Source of the DNA: Hydractinia symbiolongicarpus
Taxonomy: Eukaryota > Cnidaria > Hydrozoa > Anthoathecata > Hydractiniidae
Assembly (NCBI RefSeq): GCF_029227915.1
Contig: NC_079882.1
Span: 12,152,001 to 12,216,000, forward strand
DNA length: 64,000 nucleotides
Reading direction: 5' to 3'
The notes under the pieces are model-generated. The model had not been told where the DNA came from. It saw only the letters and a program-made list of their open reading frames with translations, and searched no databases. A program made the position numbers and the translations under genes. This document shows positions 26,571-39,400 of this stretch, in pieces (position 1 is the first letter of the stretch; each line of letters starts with the position of its first letter).

Positions 26571-26670
26571 CAACCTCGTCCCCAGGACCTCTTTTCGCTT
26601 TTTTGATATCGGGGATGGCGCGCCATCCCCGATATCAAGAAAGCGAAAAGAGGTCCTGGGGACGAGGTTG
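26571..26670. mobile_element. Foldback MITE, 100-bp near-perfect palindrome
   Basis: Two 50-bp arms with no spacer and one mismatch. The outer ends read CAACCTCGTCCCCAGGACCT and its complement. It is flanked on both sides by ACCATGTCT, a 9-bp target duplication typical of Mutator-like elements. No coding capacity. Confidence 0.85.
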
Positions 26671-27523
26671 ACCATGTCTGTTTCATCCTGTAAGAGAAAT
26701 CTTTATTTAACCAGCATTTTCCTTGAATTTCTCTTCTCTCCCTTTATCTTGCTTTTCAGACTCTACTAGCCTTTAATTTTTCAAATCTTCTAAAAATCGT
26801 CATCTCCTTATATGGATCTTCTTTGTAACTTCAAGTAACTGCTCCTCAAGTCCTATCGGAGGTAGAGTTGGTTATGAAAAATATATGTAAAACATGACCT
26901 TTATTTTCATCTCAAGAGACTTTTGAGCATAAACGCAGAACAAATGTTTACGAATTTTATTATAGATCGTGCCGTCTAACGATAATTCATCAATAGATGC
27001 TTCCAAGAAATCTCCTAGTCAAGCAAAAGGATATTTGTGATAAGCTGGTTAAATATGTGAAAATACATTCCTTCGAATAACCATTTGTCATTTTTATTGA
27101 TTATAGATTATTGATTGATGCATATTCAGATTCTAGGGTAAATATTGGTGAATGTCCATCCTCTATTCTCTATGTTCTATGCTGTTTAAATCTATAAAAT
27201 TTTCTGATCTGTTTCAATGAATCAGAAGCGCAAAAACACTCGAGACACCCGTCTGACATTCTCCTATCACAGTTTTTTATCGAAAAGCTTACAAACCCGG
27301 AAGCGGTTTAAAATGTATTTAAATGTAGTCAAATGTCACTTGTTGGCTGTCAATAAACAAAGGCATAAAAGCTGAAATTGAAGGATAGAACCGTATTAAT
27401 CTTTGCTTTTCTCCTGAAATATATTTGCTAGATAACACTAAATTTCTTTTAAAACTTAAATGTCGTCTCCTCTTTTTCTTCCATTAAAAAAAACAGCCAC
27501 TGGTACGCCTAGTATTCTATCCT
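26671..27523. other. Gene-free spacer between foldback elements
   Basis: No coding exon or RNA gene recognised. Confidence 0.4.
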
Positions 27524-27643
27524 CAACCTCATCCCCAGGGCTCTTTTTCTCTTTCTGACAATCTCGGACGGCGAAAAGAAATATTTATTTCTTCTCGCCG
27601 TCCGAGCATGTCAAAAAGAGAAAAAGAACCCTAAGGAAAAGAT
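27524..27643. mobile_element. Foldback MITE of the CAACCTC family
   Basis: Starts CAACCTCATCCCCAGGGCTC and folds on a central inverted repeat around GGACGGCGAAAAGAAATA. The right end is degraded. CTATCCT occurs just outside each end (about 27517 and 27648), compatible with a target duplication of 7-9 bp. Confidence 0.65.
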
Positions 27644-28720
27644 TTCCCTATCCTCTCTCTTGTCTACAAGTTATTGTACTGATAATATACGCTCTACTCA
27701 TTTTTTTCTATGTATATATATAAAAAAAAAAAATTTTCAACAATTTTATGTTGCATGGATTGTAAACAACTCAGAAATAATTCATGTAGAAAATGTAGAT
27801 GTGAATTTTCTCCAACACACACAAGACAAAAAGGTCGTTTCAAATGTCACTCAATTTTTTGTCAATTATTAGTGGTAAGCATATGAATGATTAATTTCTG
27901 AAAACTAACTGATATTTTGCCATCTAACGTTGCGACAATAAAATCACTGGCTCATTCAAAGTGAATTCTTACCAACCTTTAAAAGTAACATTTATTCATG
28001 GGCTGAAAGCAATAATATCTCTACCGTGTAAAACTCAAACAATTTCGTGATTAGGTTAGTTTGCTGCAGTTTGACCTATCATCTTTGAAACCACCTTGTG
28101 ACCACATAATTAACTGGTGAATTTTACAGGGCGTCGAAGTAAAAATAGTGGATACGCGGTGAATACATATTTGGAATCAGAAATGCTAATAATGCAAACA
28201 ATAGTTCTGTGTTTCGCTTTCTAACGGGTTGATGTCCATGAGTTGTATTCTAACTTGGATAAATGCAAAGTTGTTTTGTCTATGTTTTCACAATTAAATT
28301 ACTAATAATTTTGCGTAACAAAGTTATTGGCTATAAAGTATGGAAACCGCAAAGGTTAATTTCGTCTACCGTACGTTTCCTCCGACATCAGCCGAGTGTA
28401 ATACCGTTGAAAGATTGCTAGAGAAAAGTCAAGGTCAATTTTGATTAGGCTACAACACGAAGAAAATACTATTTTTATATTTTTATACTTATGCATAATA
28501 TCTATAATACAAAATATATTTACTTTAACAAAACAGTTGCATGATATACGAAATAATTTACAGTTTCGTGCATGTTGTTACATCACTATAATTTAATATT
28601 TAACATGTTCTTCGAATATTTTATAATAGATTTTTTGGACTAAACTTGCTTTAATAAAATCGGCCGACAATCGCGAGCCTCTATAACGATAATATATATA
28701 CCCGTCAAATTAATGTCTAC
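27644..28720. other. Gene-free AT-rich spacer
   Basis: No supported gene. The small open frame at 27660-27872 has no recognised features. Confidence 0.4.
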
Positions 28721-28770
28721 CAACCTCATTTTTCCAGACTACATAAAAAATGGAAAAAGCCCTGGAAACG
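28721..28770. mobile_element. Short degenerate CAACCTC foldback copy
   Basis: CAACCTCATTTTTCCAG is followed by GGAAAAAGCCCTGGAAACGAG. It is an internally deleted inverted repeat with the same ends as the 26571 element. Confidence 0.4.
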
Positions 28771-29383
28771 AGTATGCTAGGCACGTGTTTGTGAATTGCG
28801 TAGAGTGTTTGTCTTCTCTAACTACATCATTTCGTGTCTTGGCTACAAACACACGATTCGGTGCTTTATATATACGGTTTCTTTTCAGGTGTGTAATACG
28901 ATAGAGGAGGTTGAAAATGAACTTCTTCACTCCGCCTCGATTGTTCAAAGGCACGTTGTCGCAAATAAGCAAGTATATTTGGTCGAGGTATACGCGCTAA
29001 AATAATAGTGAGAAGTCATATATATTTTAAAATTAAAAAAAAAGAAGAATTTCAAAGAGAGGAGAAGAAGAAAAAATATAACTTACATCTTTTTCCGACC
29101 TCTAAAATATAAAAATAATAATAAGTCATTTTAAGTTTAACTCGAATACGTGAAAATTTTATTATGACACAAAGCGCAGGAAGCCCTGGTGCCGAAGTTG
29201 TATATTATTTTCTTCTGTTCAGCGCTTCATTAACAATTCAAAAACTTAACAAGCCCTTTAGATTTTTATCGGAAAGATGACTTTTTAAACAACACCATAA
29301 ATATATTTTTAGGTTGATGCATTACAGTTTACTCCGAAGCACTTGGTTGCATAAAATTTGAGACAAAAATTAAATTTGATCTT

Positions 29384-29479
29384 AACCTCTTCCCCAGAGC
29401 TGTTCTACACCTATAATATTTCAACGAGCCGTCCCTTCACAGTATCATAGGCGTGAAAGAGCCCTGGGGACAAGGTTGG
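29384..29479. mobile_element. CAACCTC-family MITE
   Basis: Left end AACCTCTTCCCCAGAGC, right end GCCCTGGGGACAAGGTTG. The flanks (TTTGATCT and TTTAGTCT) resemble a diverged target duplication. It lies just downstream of the last recognised WAP-gene exon. Confidence 0.6.
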
Positions 29480-29525
29480 TTTAGTCTCTCTCTAATAAGA
29501 AAGCAAAATATCAAACTTAACATAC

Positions 29526-31207
29526 CATATAACGGTCCACCCGGTACGCAAATCGGTCTTGAAATAGCATACAAATCTGGACATACTGGATCTATACAAC
29601 GAACACGTTCTATTTTGCAAATTTTTGTTGCTGGACAAGGAAATAGCTGGAATAAATGAATATACAACTTTAAAAAATGACTTGCTACAACTATTTCTGT
29701 CAGAAAGAATCATGGCCAAATAATGCTCACATGACTGTACAAAAATAAGATGGAGATAGCATAAAGGCAAATGGATAGCAAAAAAATTAGTGTAAGCTAT
29801 TTTTGATAAAATTAGTGTGTAATATTTATTGCAGAGGATACATCAGGCTGTTAATGTATTATGATCTCAAAAAATAATCGCTGACGCGTTCGGACGACAA
29901 CACACAAATGACAGTTATTCATAAAAATTCTCTCTGAGTAATACTGAGTGTATCTTGCTGACTAAGAGGACAAATAATAAGCAGTTTATTGTCAATGTTT
30001 ACAAAAACTTGAATATCGTAATATATATATTGATAAATAGAAAATACTGAAATACCTCACAAGGATGCGGGTCTCTCACTAAAAAATAAATCAATAATTA
30101 AGTATTACTGAGAAAGAAAATACTTTTGTAGACATAAACCAGATCTCTCCTGTATTAAAGTACTGACAGAACCACGGATTGCGCCTTTTTATAGCTGTTA
30201 TGTGCATGCAAATCACGTTAAGATATATAGGAGAAAAAAATTCACATGACTTCTAAAACACTAAACTAATTGTAAAAAAAATTCACATGAATTCTAAAAC
30301 ACTAAACAAATTGTAAACATACCAGCTTCCGTACAAATGGAGGCGCCACAGTGATTCGTGCAACATTTTTGGTCACCGGTACACTCGTCATCTCCGGTAC
30401 ATTCATTTTGATTACAATCTGGTTTCTCATCCCCAGGCAACGTATAACTCGTACCGTAAAAATTTAATCTAGCGTCTTTTACATAAAAATTTTCAGTTGG
30501 TTTTGGACATATACCACTTCTTGACAATAAGCCTAAAATTAATTCATTTTAAAACTTGTGTTAACACACTTTTCAAACTTCGTCCTCAGGGCTTTTTTTT
30601 TACCTTTTTGCCGAACCTTTTTCAGAAAAGAAATTACAGAAACACTTGGTTTTATAATAAAATAAGAAAAATTGCAGTAAATCGATAGCACCGAGAAAAT
30701 AGACACATTCGTGTCGCAGTTTGCAACGACCAAGTATCAAGCTTGAAAGAATAAAGAAGTTTAAAAAACCCGGAGTTTGATAATTGAGGTACATCTGCAG
30801 TTGCGCGCACATTGCTTCGTAACTACAAACATATTTTGAAAGCATAGCAAGAAGCGATATTTAGCATTACACTATAAGAAAGTGAAAAATAGTTTCACCT
30901 CGTTTCGTCCGATGTTCCATTCGAAGCGAAGCTATAACAAAAAGGCAGTCTAAATTTTAGTCATTAATATAACTAGGCGAATGAAGGTACAACAAAAACA
31001 TGCGCTTGAAAGTTTAGATAAATTACTAAAATATACCTCTGGTCACCATTCTCCCTTATACCTAGGAGGCTTATAGCTAGCTTATAGAAATTGATGGTGA
31101 ATGCAGTATTACATGATGTAGTATTATATGAAGTACTTACCTGAATGTGTGAGATGTACTAGTGAAATATAAAAAACGACAAGAACTTGCTGTGACCGTA
31201 ACAGCAT
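29526..31207 (-). CDS. Secreted WAP four-disulfide-core domain protein (3' end not found)
   Basis: Minus-strand exons with matching phases: 31141-31207 (ATG; 22-residue signal peptide MLLRSQQVLVVFYISLVHLTHS), 30323-30532 (SRSGICPKP..., then the WAP core DCNQNECTGDDECTGDQKCC followed by TNHCGASICTEA), a 23-nt microexon 30056-30078 (VRDPHPCE), and 29526-29646 (LFPCPATKICKIERVRCI, ...DPVCPDLYAISRPICVPGG). The eight WAP cysteines include the CC pair, and an extra Cys-rich module follows. WAP proteins are secreted and often act as protease inhibitors or antimicrobials; that function here is inferred from family only. The last exon ends at a good donor (G|GTATGT), so a further 3' exon exists that I could not place. 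An 18-nt candidate at about 29089-29106 is weak. Confidence 0.78.
30056..30078 (-). CDS. 23-nt microexon of the WAP gene
   Basis: Flanked by TTTTTTAG acceptor and GTATTT donor. Its length (2+21 nt) converts the phase-1 end of the WAP exon into the phase-0 start of the next exon, and it adds one cysteine. Without it the next exon would be read out of frame, which is why I include it. Confidence 0.65.
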
Positions 31208-31889
31208 ACTCTAAATGAAAGACAAATGTTTTTACCACCGATTGAGGAAGTAGCGGACAGGAAGGTTTTAGAATTTTTATTAAAGGGAGCAATTTCCGTT
31301 ATCCAAATCAAAAACACAGTATGGAAAGTTTTGCTTCCTCACGTTTCTTGGCTCGCAACTCATTGGTAAGTATTTTTGTACAAATATAGACATTTTTAAG
31401 ATAAAAGAAAATGTTACCTTTTCATCAAGATATCGTCTACTACCTATCACATAATTTATTAATTTATTCTCCAGCACGCATTTTTAAAACTTCACACATG
31501 CAATGGTAGCCCCCATGATTTGCAGAGGTTTTATGCTCAAAACTTTCAAACATCCCGAATGATAGAATTTAATTAAAATTCAGTGGTTGTTCAGTGAGCA
31601 ATGAAACTTTTGCTCATAGTTGAATAAGTGTTGATATTTTGATGTGTGCTATATTTATATACAGTATACATATTAGCTATGTTCTTTCTCTAATTCTCTA
31701 ATTGGATAAGCCATGGGTAAGCAATACGATAAATTAAAAATCTTACAAATCTAAGCTGGGGCATGTTCTTTCTCGTCGAATCACTCCCTCCTTGATGGTA
31801 AAATATAACGAGTTTAACAATATATAATTATTTTATCAAAAGTGACAAAAAAACAGAGAACTTTGTGTATGCTTTAATGAGAATTCGGT

Positions 31890-32141
31890 AGCATTATTAT
31901 TATTAATAATAATCCAAATTGACATAGGATTGGCACTTCAGTGTTGCAAACACTGTTACATTCTGTGTTTTGAACGTATGCATTAGGTATACACCGGCAT
32001 TGCCTACAATTGTCCCCCCACATGACATGGGTTGACCTGTAGCTGTGGTAAAGACACTTGCTAAACATACCGGAGCTGTGGACTGAACCACGGACCTTGC
32101 GATTTCGAAGCAAAGTTTTTAACCATTAGGTCATGTCACAC
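31890..32141 (-). mobile_element. tRNA-derived SINE
   Basis: On the minus strand the head holds an A-box-like TGACCTAATGG and a B-box-like GGTTCAGTCC at tRNA spacing. A roughly 170-bp body follows, then an (ATT)n-like tail near 31895-31915. This is the layout of a polymerase III SINE. The overlapping minus open frames are incidental. Confidence 0.6.
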
Positions 32142-33685
32142 AGTTAACAGTTAAACTGTCTTTAACTTTACAATCTGAGCAGATAATAACTGACTATACA
32201 AGACATGTTCTTGAATCAATTTTTTGAAGTAAATATGAATAACCAAAGTTGAAAGTTTGGTTAAAATAGTTAATTTAAAGACAAGCGAATTTGAGGAGCA
32301 ATATTATTGCATTGTCAAGTGCAGTTTGTTCGATCTTTAAAATACGTCTTCTTCTGTATCAAGGTCGTCACGACAGATTGCTGTCATTCTCACTGTCGAG
32401 ATATCATCTGCGCCAATCAAGAAAAGAAGACCTCTCATTTATGGTTTACTCCACTAGTAATTCTATTTACCAAGAGTCCAATTTCCCTTAAACTTCTTGC
32501 AATATACATCCATTGTATTAAACTTCCATTATCTTGTAACATGATGCACATAGTAGAAGAGACTTAAAGGTCATTGCTTTTATATTTTGATTTGAGTACC
32601 ATTTGACATTTGGGCTAAACACTCGTGCATCAAAAAAATTTCCTTTGACCCTTTTTGTGTAACTCCCTCAGTCAGGTTCGAATAGACTTAGTTATTACAA
32701 TTCTCCACTCATTTCAAAAGGTGTTGGCTTAGGTCTCGCATCGCTACACTGGCGAACCCACCTTTTTTACAAAACATCAACTATTGCAACGAGATGCACA
32801 CTTAGCAGACAAACCAAGAATTGTTCAACCTTGACTGAAACGACAGAAATAAAAGTATACCTTTACAAGCTATTCCTTTGTATTATTATGACTAATGATA
32901 GCTTGCAGCTCACAAAGAGTCTTCAATTGCTGCATTGATTGACGACATTTTCATTGAGTCTAACAGTAACTTTTCTGCATTTGTTGTTCACTATTATCAC
33001 ACCTTTGCAATTAATAGGTCCGTGGTCCACAGCGCATGCTTATTAAGCAAGTGCTTTTTTCTTAGTTACGGGTCAGCAAAAATTTGGTCAGCAATGCCGA
33101 TATGTACGAAATGTATACATTCAGAACACACAAGCCACAGTGATAACAGTATTTCATCAATAAATTGAAATATCAATAGCTCAAATAAATAAGAAATTTT
33201 GTTTAGAGTAGGAATTTGGTGTTTTCGTCTTATAATACAATCTACCTTAAGTCGGTTTTCCACTGGGGAGATTTTTTCGGACGTCCCTTGTTTTTCGTAT
33301 TATTCTATAAGTAAAAAATGCACAAAACATTCCCCCAAAACCAATTGTAACCAGGTTTGATACAGCATCCATTTTGCATAAAGAGGAAGAAAGTTATTTT
33401 TATCGTCAATTCTCACTTTTTAAAATATTTTTGGTCAAGTTGATCGTTCAATCTAAAATTGTAGTTTATTTTCAACAATAAAAGATCTGGGACTTTTGAC
33501 TGTTTTGCCCCTCCCCCTTCACTACAGCCAATGCTCCAACTGAAATAGAAATTGAAAAGCTAAAGGTGGGACGGAAGGGGATTTGCTTTAAAATAACATA
33601 ACGGTTCTATGTGTTTTATGAAGCATATATGTTTTTAAGAATACTTGAGAATATTAGGCTGAGATTTACCCATAAATTAAAAATG
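32142..33685. other. Gene-free spacer
   Basis: No splice-consistent coding path, RNA gene or clear mobile element recognised in this AT-rich stretch. Confidence 0.4.
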
Positions 33686-33816
33686 TCTATATTATTATAC
33701 CCGTATACGTCTGTTTGTCTGTCACGCAAAATGGTACTAAAAGTAGAGAGACGCACGCTATATGCGGTTTAAAAAGAACGGGCAAACCCGTGGATTTTCC
33801 ATAGGCCACCGACTAG
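33686..33816 (+). mobile_element. Solo short Helitron-like element
   Basis: Begins TCTATATTATTATACCCGTA and ends ACCGACTAG. A degraded hairpin CCCGTGGATTTTCCATAGG lies before the end, with the same internal CGTCTGTTTGTCTGTC box as the 8632-9144 array. A T follows the end. Another TC with a partial copy (TCTTCGAATAATAAGC) follows at once, so it may be the remnant of a second array. Confidence 0.5.
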
Positions 33817-33904
33817 TCTTCGAATAATAAGCTGATTTTTTTTAGAACGGAGAATAAAACGACTGAATATTAACAAGCTTTTTTTAAATAGCTGAATATT
33901 TATC

Positions 33905-33975
33905 ATTGCACATCCCAGTCTGCGGCTTTCCGTTCTGGGGACCGCGGATCGAATCCTGCTCACTGCCAGGCAGTA
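33905..33975. other. Possible tRNA-related fragment
   Basis: GACCGCGGATCGAATCCTGC resembles a tRNA T-arm with a B box. No convincing A box or cloverleaf was found, so this is at most a SINE remnant. Confidence 0.25.
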
Positions 33976-36466
33976 TGTTAGTGATGAACAAAGTAGTTCT
34001 TCTTCAATAAGCTTTTTTTAGTTTTTTTTTTTACACAATTATGTATTATGTATCTAGACCGTATTTTTCATTTATTTTGTTAATAAGAACATGCTAAGAA
34101 TAATTTCAGCATGAAAAATTTAAGAATATTTCAGCCTGCTCTGATTTTTATCATTTCTTTAAAAAAAATTTGCGTATATTGGTTTTTTTTCGACACTCTG
34201 GAAATATTTTTCCGCCGCCGAAAGCCCGAGGACGAAGTTGTATTATCTCCATGAGGTGTAGGTCTTTCCCAAGCTTCTTAATGGAGATAAACATAATGGC
34301 AGTTTTAGCTGTGAGATAACTTATACTGAAGAAGATTTAGGACTTTTTTACTCCTTTCGTTATTTTTACCACCGGCTCTAGCTAAATGTAAACAAACTGC
34401 ATATCATGTGTATTGTTATTGTTTTGTAGACATCTGTGTACAATAGCAGTTAAATTAATCTTACTTTGGTCATGCAGTATTTCTTGTTTTCTTTGTTTTA
34501 GCTACAGGGGTCTAGCGCTCACATTAATTTTTGAGTTTAGTTTAGCTAGCTAGCTAGCTAAATGCTAAGAAGTTTAACCTCCCACCTAACCCTTTTAGCG
34601 TCATTAATTTTATGACAAAAAAAATAAATACTCACACTTTCACCATGTTTTCTAAACTTTGAAAAGCTATTATTAGTTAAGTTTTGTAGTGTACACTGGG
34701 ATTACTTTCAATAGATGACCTTCAATGTTTACGTTTTTAAATGTGTGGAAAAATCAGGAAAATCGGCAGGCAGGAAAATGCAGACCTTAGGTGAAGAAAG
34801 TGAAATTATGGTTAAAAACTTTTTACTGTGCGTGGCTACTAGCAACGTTTCACTGATATATAATCTAAATCTAAACTACATACAATTTCAAGATAAAAAG
34901 TTGAAAAAAAAAAGTTGAAAATAAAGGTTGGAATGGACTGGTCCACGACTTACCGCCTGCATTATTTTGCCTGTTGATTTGTGTAAAAGGTCTGGGGATT
35001 ATAAACAACATCCATCATAATGAAAGTCATCTATGATGTACACCTTATTCTCACGGATGTGTTTGCACGTGATACTGTGTGGGCCAATCACGAGCCAGTA
35101 TCCAGATCGTTTATTATTACAGCAGCCATTATGAACTGGAGTAAGCAAACCGTAAGCATACTATATGGTAAAGCAGCAGACTCTGTATTCAACGGTTGTC
35201 TTAATTTCGATAACAGAAATAAACAACCTGAGGCTTTCTTATAAATATATAGCGTAATTTTACAGCGTAATAATTTTCCTTAAAGGAGTAATAATTAATA
35301 TAATAGAACTAATATAATACAACTAAGCTCTGAAAAGGAAACAATAACTTTCTTATAAATAATTTACATCAATAATCCTTTACAACGGGTACTGAAAGGT
35401 TGCATATCGCAGGAGTTGCCAATGACATGCTTTGGAAATGCTTGTTACAGGCACAGTTTACATGAAGCAAAACTATACAGGAGACTCAATTGTTAGAGTC
35501 TTTACAGAACATCTTTCCTCACAAAACCGAAGGCAGAGCTTACTTATTGCCTGCTGTGTGGTGTGGGAGAAAGAACTTCGGGACTTCTTTTTAATACGAT
35601 ATACAATTATTATTAAAAATCAAACGGAAATACAGTAATTCTGTAGCCTGAATGATTTTAGTTAGTGATAGGCTGTAGTTTAAAAGAACACAAGTATTTA
35701 GAAGATTTTATCTACTTATTGTTTACATCTAAAAAGTAAAAAATGTGTTTTCCAATGTAAGCAAGTTAATAAAGCACACTGAAATAATCTAAACCATACA
35801 ACCTGGCCTAATTAAATTGTCTAGGTCACTTGGTAACTCGGATTGAACCTTGATATTAAAGCGTAAACTTTCCCGTCATATCAACATGATGCTGATATCT
35901 ATAACGCTACTATTCTGTAAAATATACATAATTACCCAATCAAAACAAATAACAGACTTTAAAAGCTCTAATGTTAAAAAACAAAATTAGTCAACAAAAG
36001 TGAGAAGGGTATTTCCATCGGAATAAAAGCGAAAATTACTCATGCACGATAGAAACTTGTTATCAGCAGAAAAAATGTTATGATAATTTGAAGCATCATT
36101 TACAGTTATTGAATACTTGAGTTTGTACTATATATTTTATTAACAATTATGAAAGTATAAATGTGCTTAGCGCTAGCTACAGCTAAATTCTACTTCCATT
36201 TTTTGTAAATTAAGGACGTAACGTTTAACCTGACAACCCTCCGGCGTAATAATTACCCTTCCTCACTATATACAAATTGTATGAGCCGAAACCTTGCTGT
36301 ATATATGTCAAAACAGTAAAAATGTTTCAAACAAGAAAAGATTATATGGCTGCATAACCTTGACTGTTCTGATGTGAGATTTACATTTTCTAGCAATTTA
36401 CAAGTAAATATATCATCTGAACATGTGTTGAAGTTAAAGCCACTGTATTATAATGGTGGAATATCC
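33976..36466. other. Gene-free spacer upstream of the PH-PTB adaptor
   Basis: Includes a short GCTA run (34542-34560). The open frame at 35020-35244 encodes 74 residues with no recognised domain. The 5' UTR or a promoter of the adaptor gene may lie near 36.2-36.4 kb, but no specific element was identified. Confidence 0.4.
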
Positions 36467-39400
36467 ATGGAGGACTTAATTCAGAATTCTGTTTTGAACA
36501 GAGAAGGAAAAAAGGTAAGCATTGAGAAATAAATTAAAAAGCATGTGTATTGTATTACACTGGATATTTTATTTTACATATTTTTATTATTTAGTGGAAA
36601 CAAAGATGGGCAGTTCTTCGAAAAGTTTCTAAATCAAAGCAACAAGGTACAAATTTTGAATATATGAAGTCATTTTATCCTTTATTAACTTATCCCCTGC
36701 TAATATTTATTTAGAAATTTTGCATTTTTTAGTTAGCAATGTTATTTTGCAGTTTCTTTAATCAACTGTCTTAATATTTGGAACATAATATGTTTTGGTG
36801 CATGTGCAGTGATTTTAAAATTGTGAAATGTGACCAATATAAGCCATTTTATGTCACATTTTAATGCTACCCTACTTTGTTCAGGCAGCTGGTTTCTTGT
36901 GTTATATAAGTGAGAAGAAATTCTAAGTTGCCAATGTTTTAAGGCTTTTTTTAATAAGCAAAATCAAACTGTCATGTAAAAACATTTTCTCACCCATTGC
37001 TTTGTATTTTGTCAATTTTCAGGTTGTAAAGCTTTTGGATTACAGTCAAAAACTAAGGCTAAGGTACAACAGAATTTCAGTCACTTAAATGACATAATGT
37101 TTAAAGTAGTTATTTGCAAACCAAAATTATTTTTTTTGCAAACCATAAATGTTTTTTCATCAAAAGGTTCATTTTAAGATTTATTTTTTTTATTATGTAA
37201 TTCATAAAATGTAATTGGGGCCGTTAGGTTAAATTGAGAGCTGGACAAGGGTTTTTTTTAGCAGACATTCCATGATTTTCTAGATGCTGTAAAAAAATTC
37301 TTGTAAGAATCATTTTTATGTAACATTAATTGAAAATAAGCAAACAAAATATTTTAAGACATCTTCAATAATTTGTGAAACACATAGTTTGATTTTAAAC
37401 ATTGTAAATAATTGTCTATGTTTTCTTTCTTCCTGGTCATCTACATGAGTCTCTCTCTATTGTTCTATTGCCTACAGTAACTGAGAGGGCTCAATACTAG
37501 TATTTATTCTGCAAAATCATGACAATACAACACCTGTACACATTGTTTATAAAAAAAGATTGCTGCTAAGATAATGTCATTAGATGCTAATGTAGTACCT
37601 TATTCCCACACATATTTAAAAAAATGTTTTGTATTTTGCTGTGTAATACAGCTTCCACATTCTATCTCTCATGTTCCAACTCCAATCTGGAATTAAGGCC
37701 TATAAGTGTTGTAAAAAAACAACTTTGGGATAACAGAGATTGTCAGCCGTGTTCAAATCGTTTGGCAATTCCTGAACATAATTTCATTTTTTCAGAATTC
37801 CGCTGCTACTACTTATATTTATACAAAGATGCTGTTCATTCAAGTGAGAAGAAGAAGAAATCAGTTGTACCATTAGATTTCTGTGGCTTAGAAACTTGTA
37901 CAGAGTTCGATAAGGCAAAGAATGTGTTAGTTTTAATAACATCATCTTCAACCATATATCTTTCGTTTGACAAAGTTCAAGTGAGAGATAAATGGAAGGA
38001 GTTACTTGTTGACTATTATGGAACTGGTAATGTTATATGCTTTTTTTAAATATTATTAGGATTGTGATAAGGAAATAAAATAGAAGAAAAAAAATGTGGT
38101 TTTATAAGTCATTAAATTAGAGTGTTAAAGGTTCATTTTTTTAAAGGTCAATTTTTGTCAATTCCAATATTCGCAAAATTCAATTTTAGCGAAATTCATT
38201 TTTTCGAATCTAAGCAAAATTTGGAGATAATAAGTCCTTGTGTTTGCGTGAATTCGGCAATTTTTGACCAAACCTGTTTATATATCTTATAACAAAGATA
38301 ACTTTTATATTAGCGTAATGGGGGACAATCCGTTGTTAAAATGGTAGACAATTTTGCAAATGAATTTTTTTGCTGCATATGTAAGAAATACACTAATAAA
38401 ACTTTGCAACTGACATAATTTTTTTTACGTTATGCAAATAAAATATTTTTTTTTGCAATTAAGTTTATTGTGTACCTTTAATAAAATAAATTTTCACGGG
38501 AATTTCACGGGAAGTTTTTTTTAGTTGAAACGTTGATTGTAGATTGTTTGAGTATTGCATATCCGATTTCAGTATCTTTCCATCGGACGTCAGTTTTCTT
38601 TGATTTGAAATCGCTTTTCGTTGATCGAACATCTTCCATTTTCTCTTCAACATTCAGGAATAAATCTAAAACATCTGCAGAAATTAATATTCAACGTATA
38701 GTCATACTGTTACAAGTCATACCTTCTTAAGTTCCTCGGTGTAGTTTCTATTAATTTTATTTATTGTTATTTTACTTTCGTGAAATTTATTAAAACTATC
38801 CATTTGCGAAATTAAACTCTCCTCACAACATCTAAAAAATCGATTCGCGAAATCGTGAAATTAAATTCCCGTGAAAATTTATTTTATTAAAGGTACACAA
38901 TAAACTTAATTACAAAAAAAAAATATTTTATTTGCATAACGTAAAAAAAATTATGTCAGTTGCAAAAGTTTGTAATCTAAATTTTCAACTTGAGAGAATT
39001 TGTACGAGTGTTACAACTTTCTTTTTTAGCCGTGTCTTATTCTATAGTCATTCCTGACAAACAAAAAATCAAATCTGGCGAAGCAACTCTTCGTTTATAT
39101 CCATCCTTCTTCTCCATTGTCACTGAAAAGAACTACAGATGTTTAAATCGATGGTACATCAATGACATATTTCATTACAGTTACTCACCTACTGATCCAT
39201 CCATTTTCTCATTTGAGATTAAAGGTACTTCGTCGAAACACAAAGGACCTGTGGTGGACTTATCTATACCAAATAACGCAGAAGAAGTTGCTAAAGCCTT
39301 CGATTTTATCAAAAGCCAAATGTCAAATCCTGAGTCATGTACGTATACGATTTAATTTTAATTTATTGATGACACATATAACGAATAAATTTTGGTAATA

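Noticed and set aside
28796-29005. Last exon of an unknown plus-strand gene after TTTCTTTTCAG
   Set aside because: A single open stretch with an acceptor-like sequence but no partner exon or domain.
31321-31364. Possible first exon MESFASSRFLARNSL with donor GTAAGT, mitochondrial-presequence-like
   Set aside because: No following exon in compatible phase could be found.
35020-35244. 74-residue plus ORF
   Set aside because: No recognised domain, no splice context, length expected by chance.
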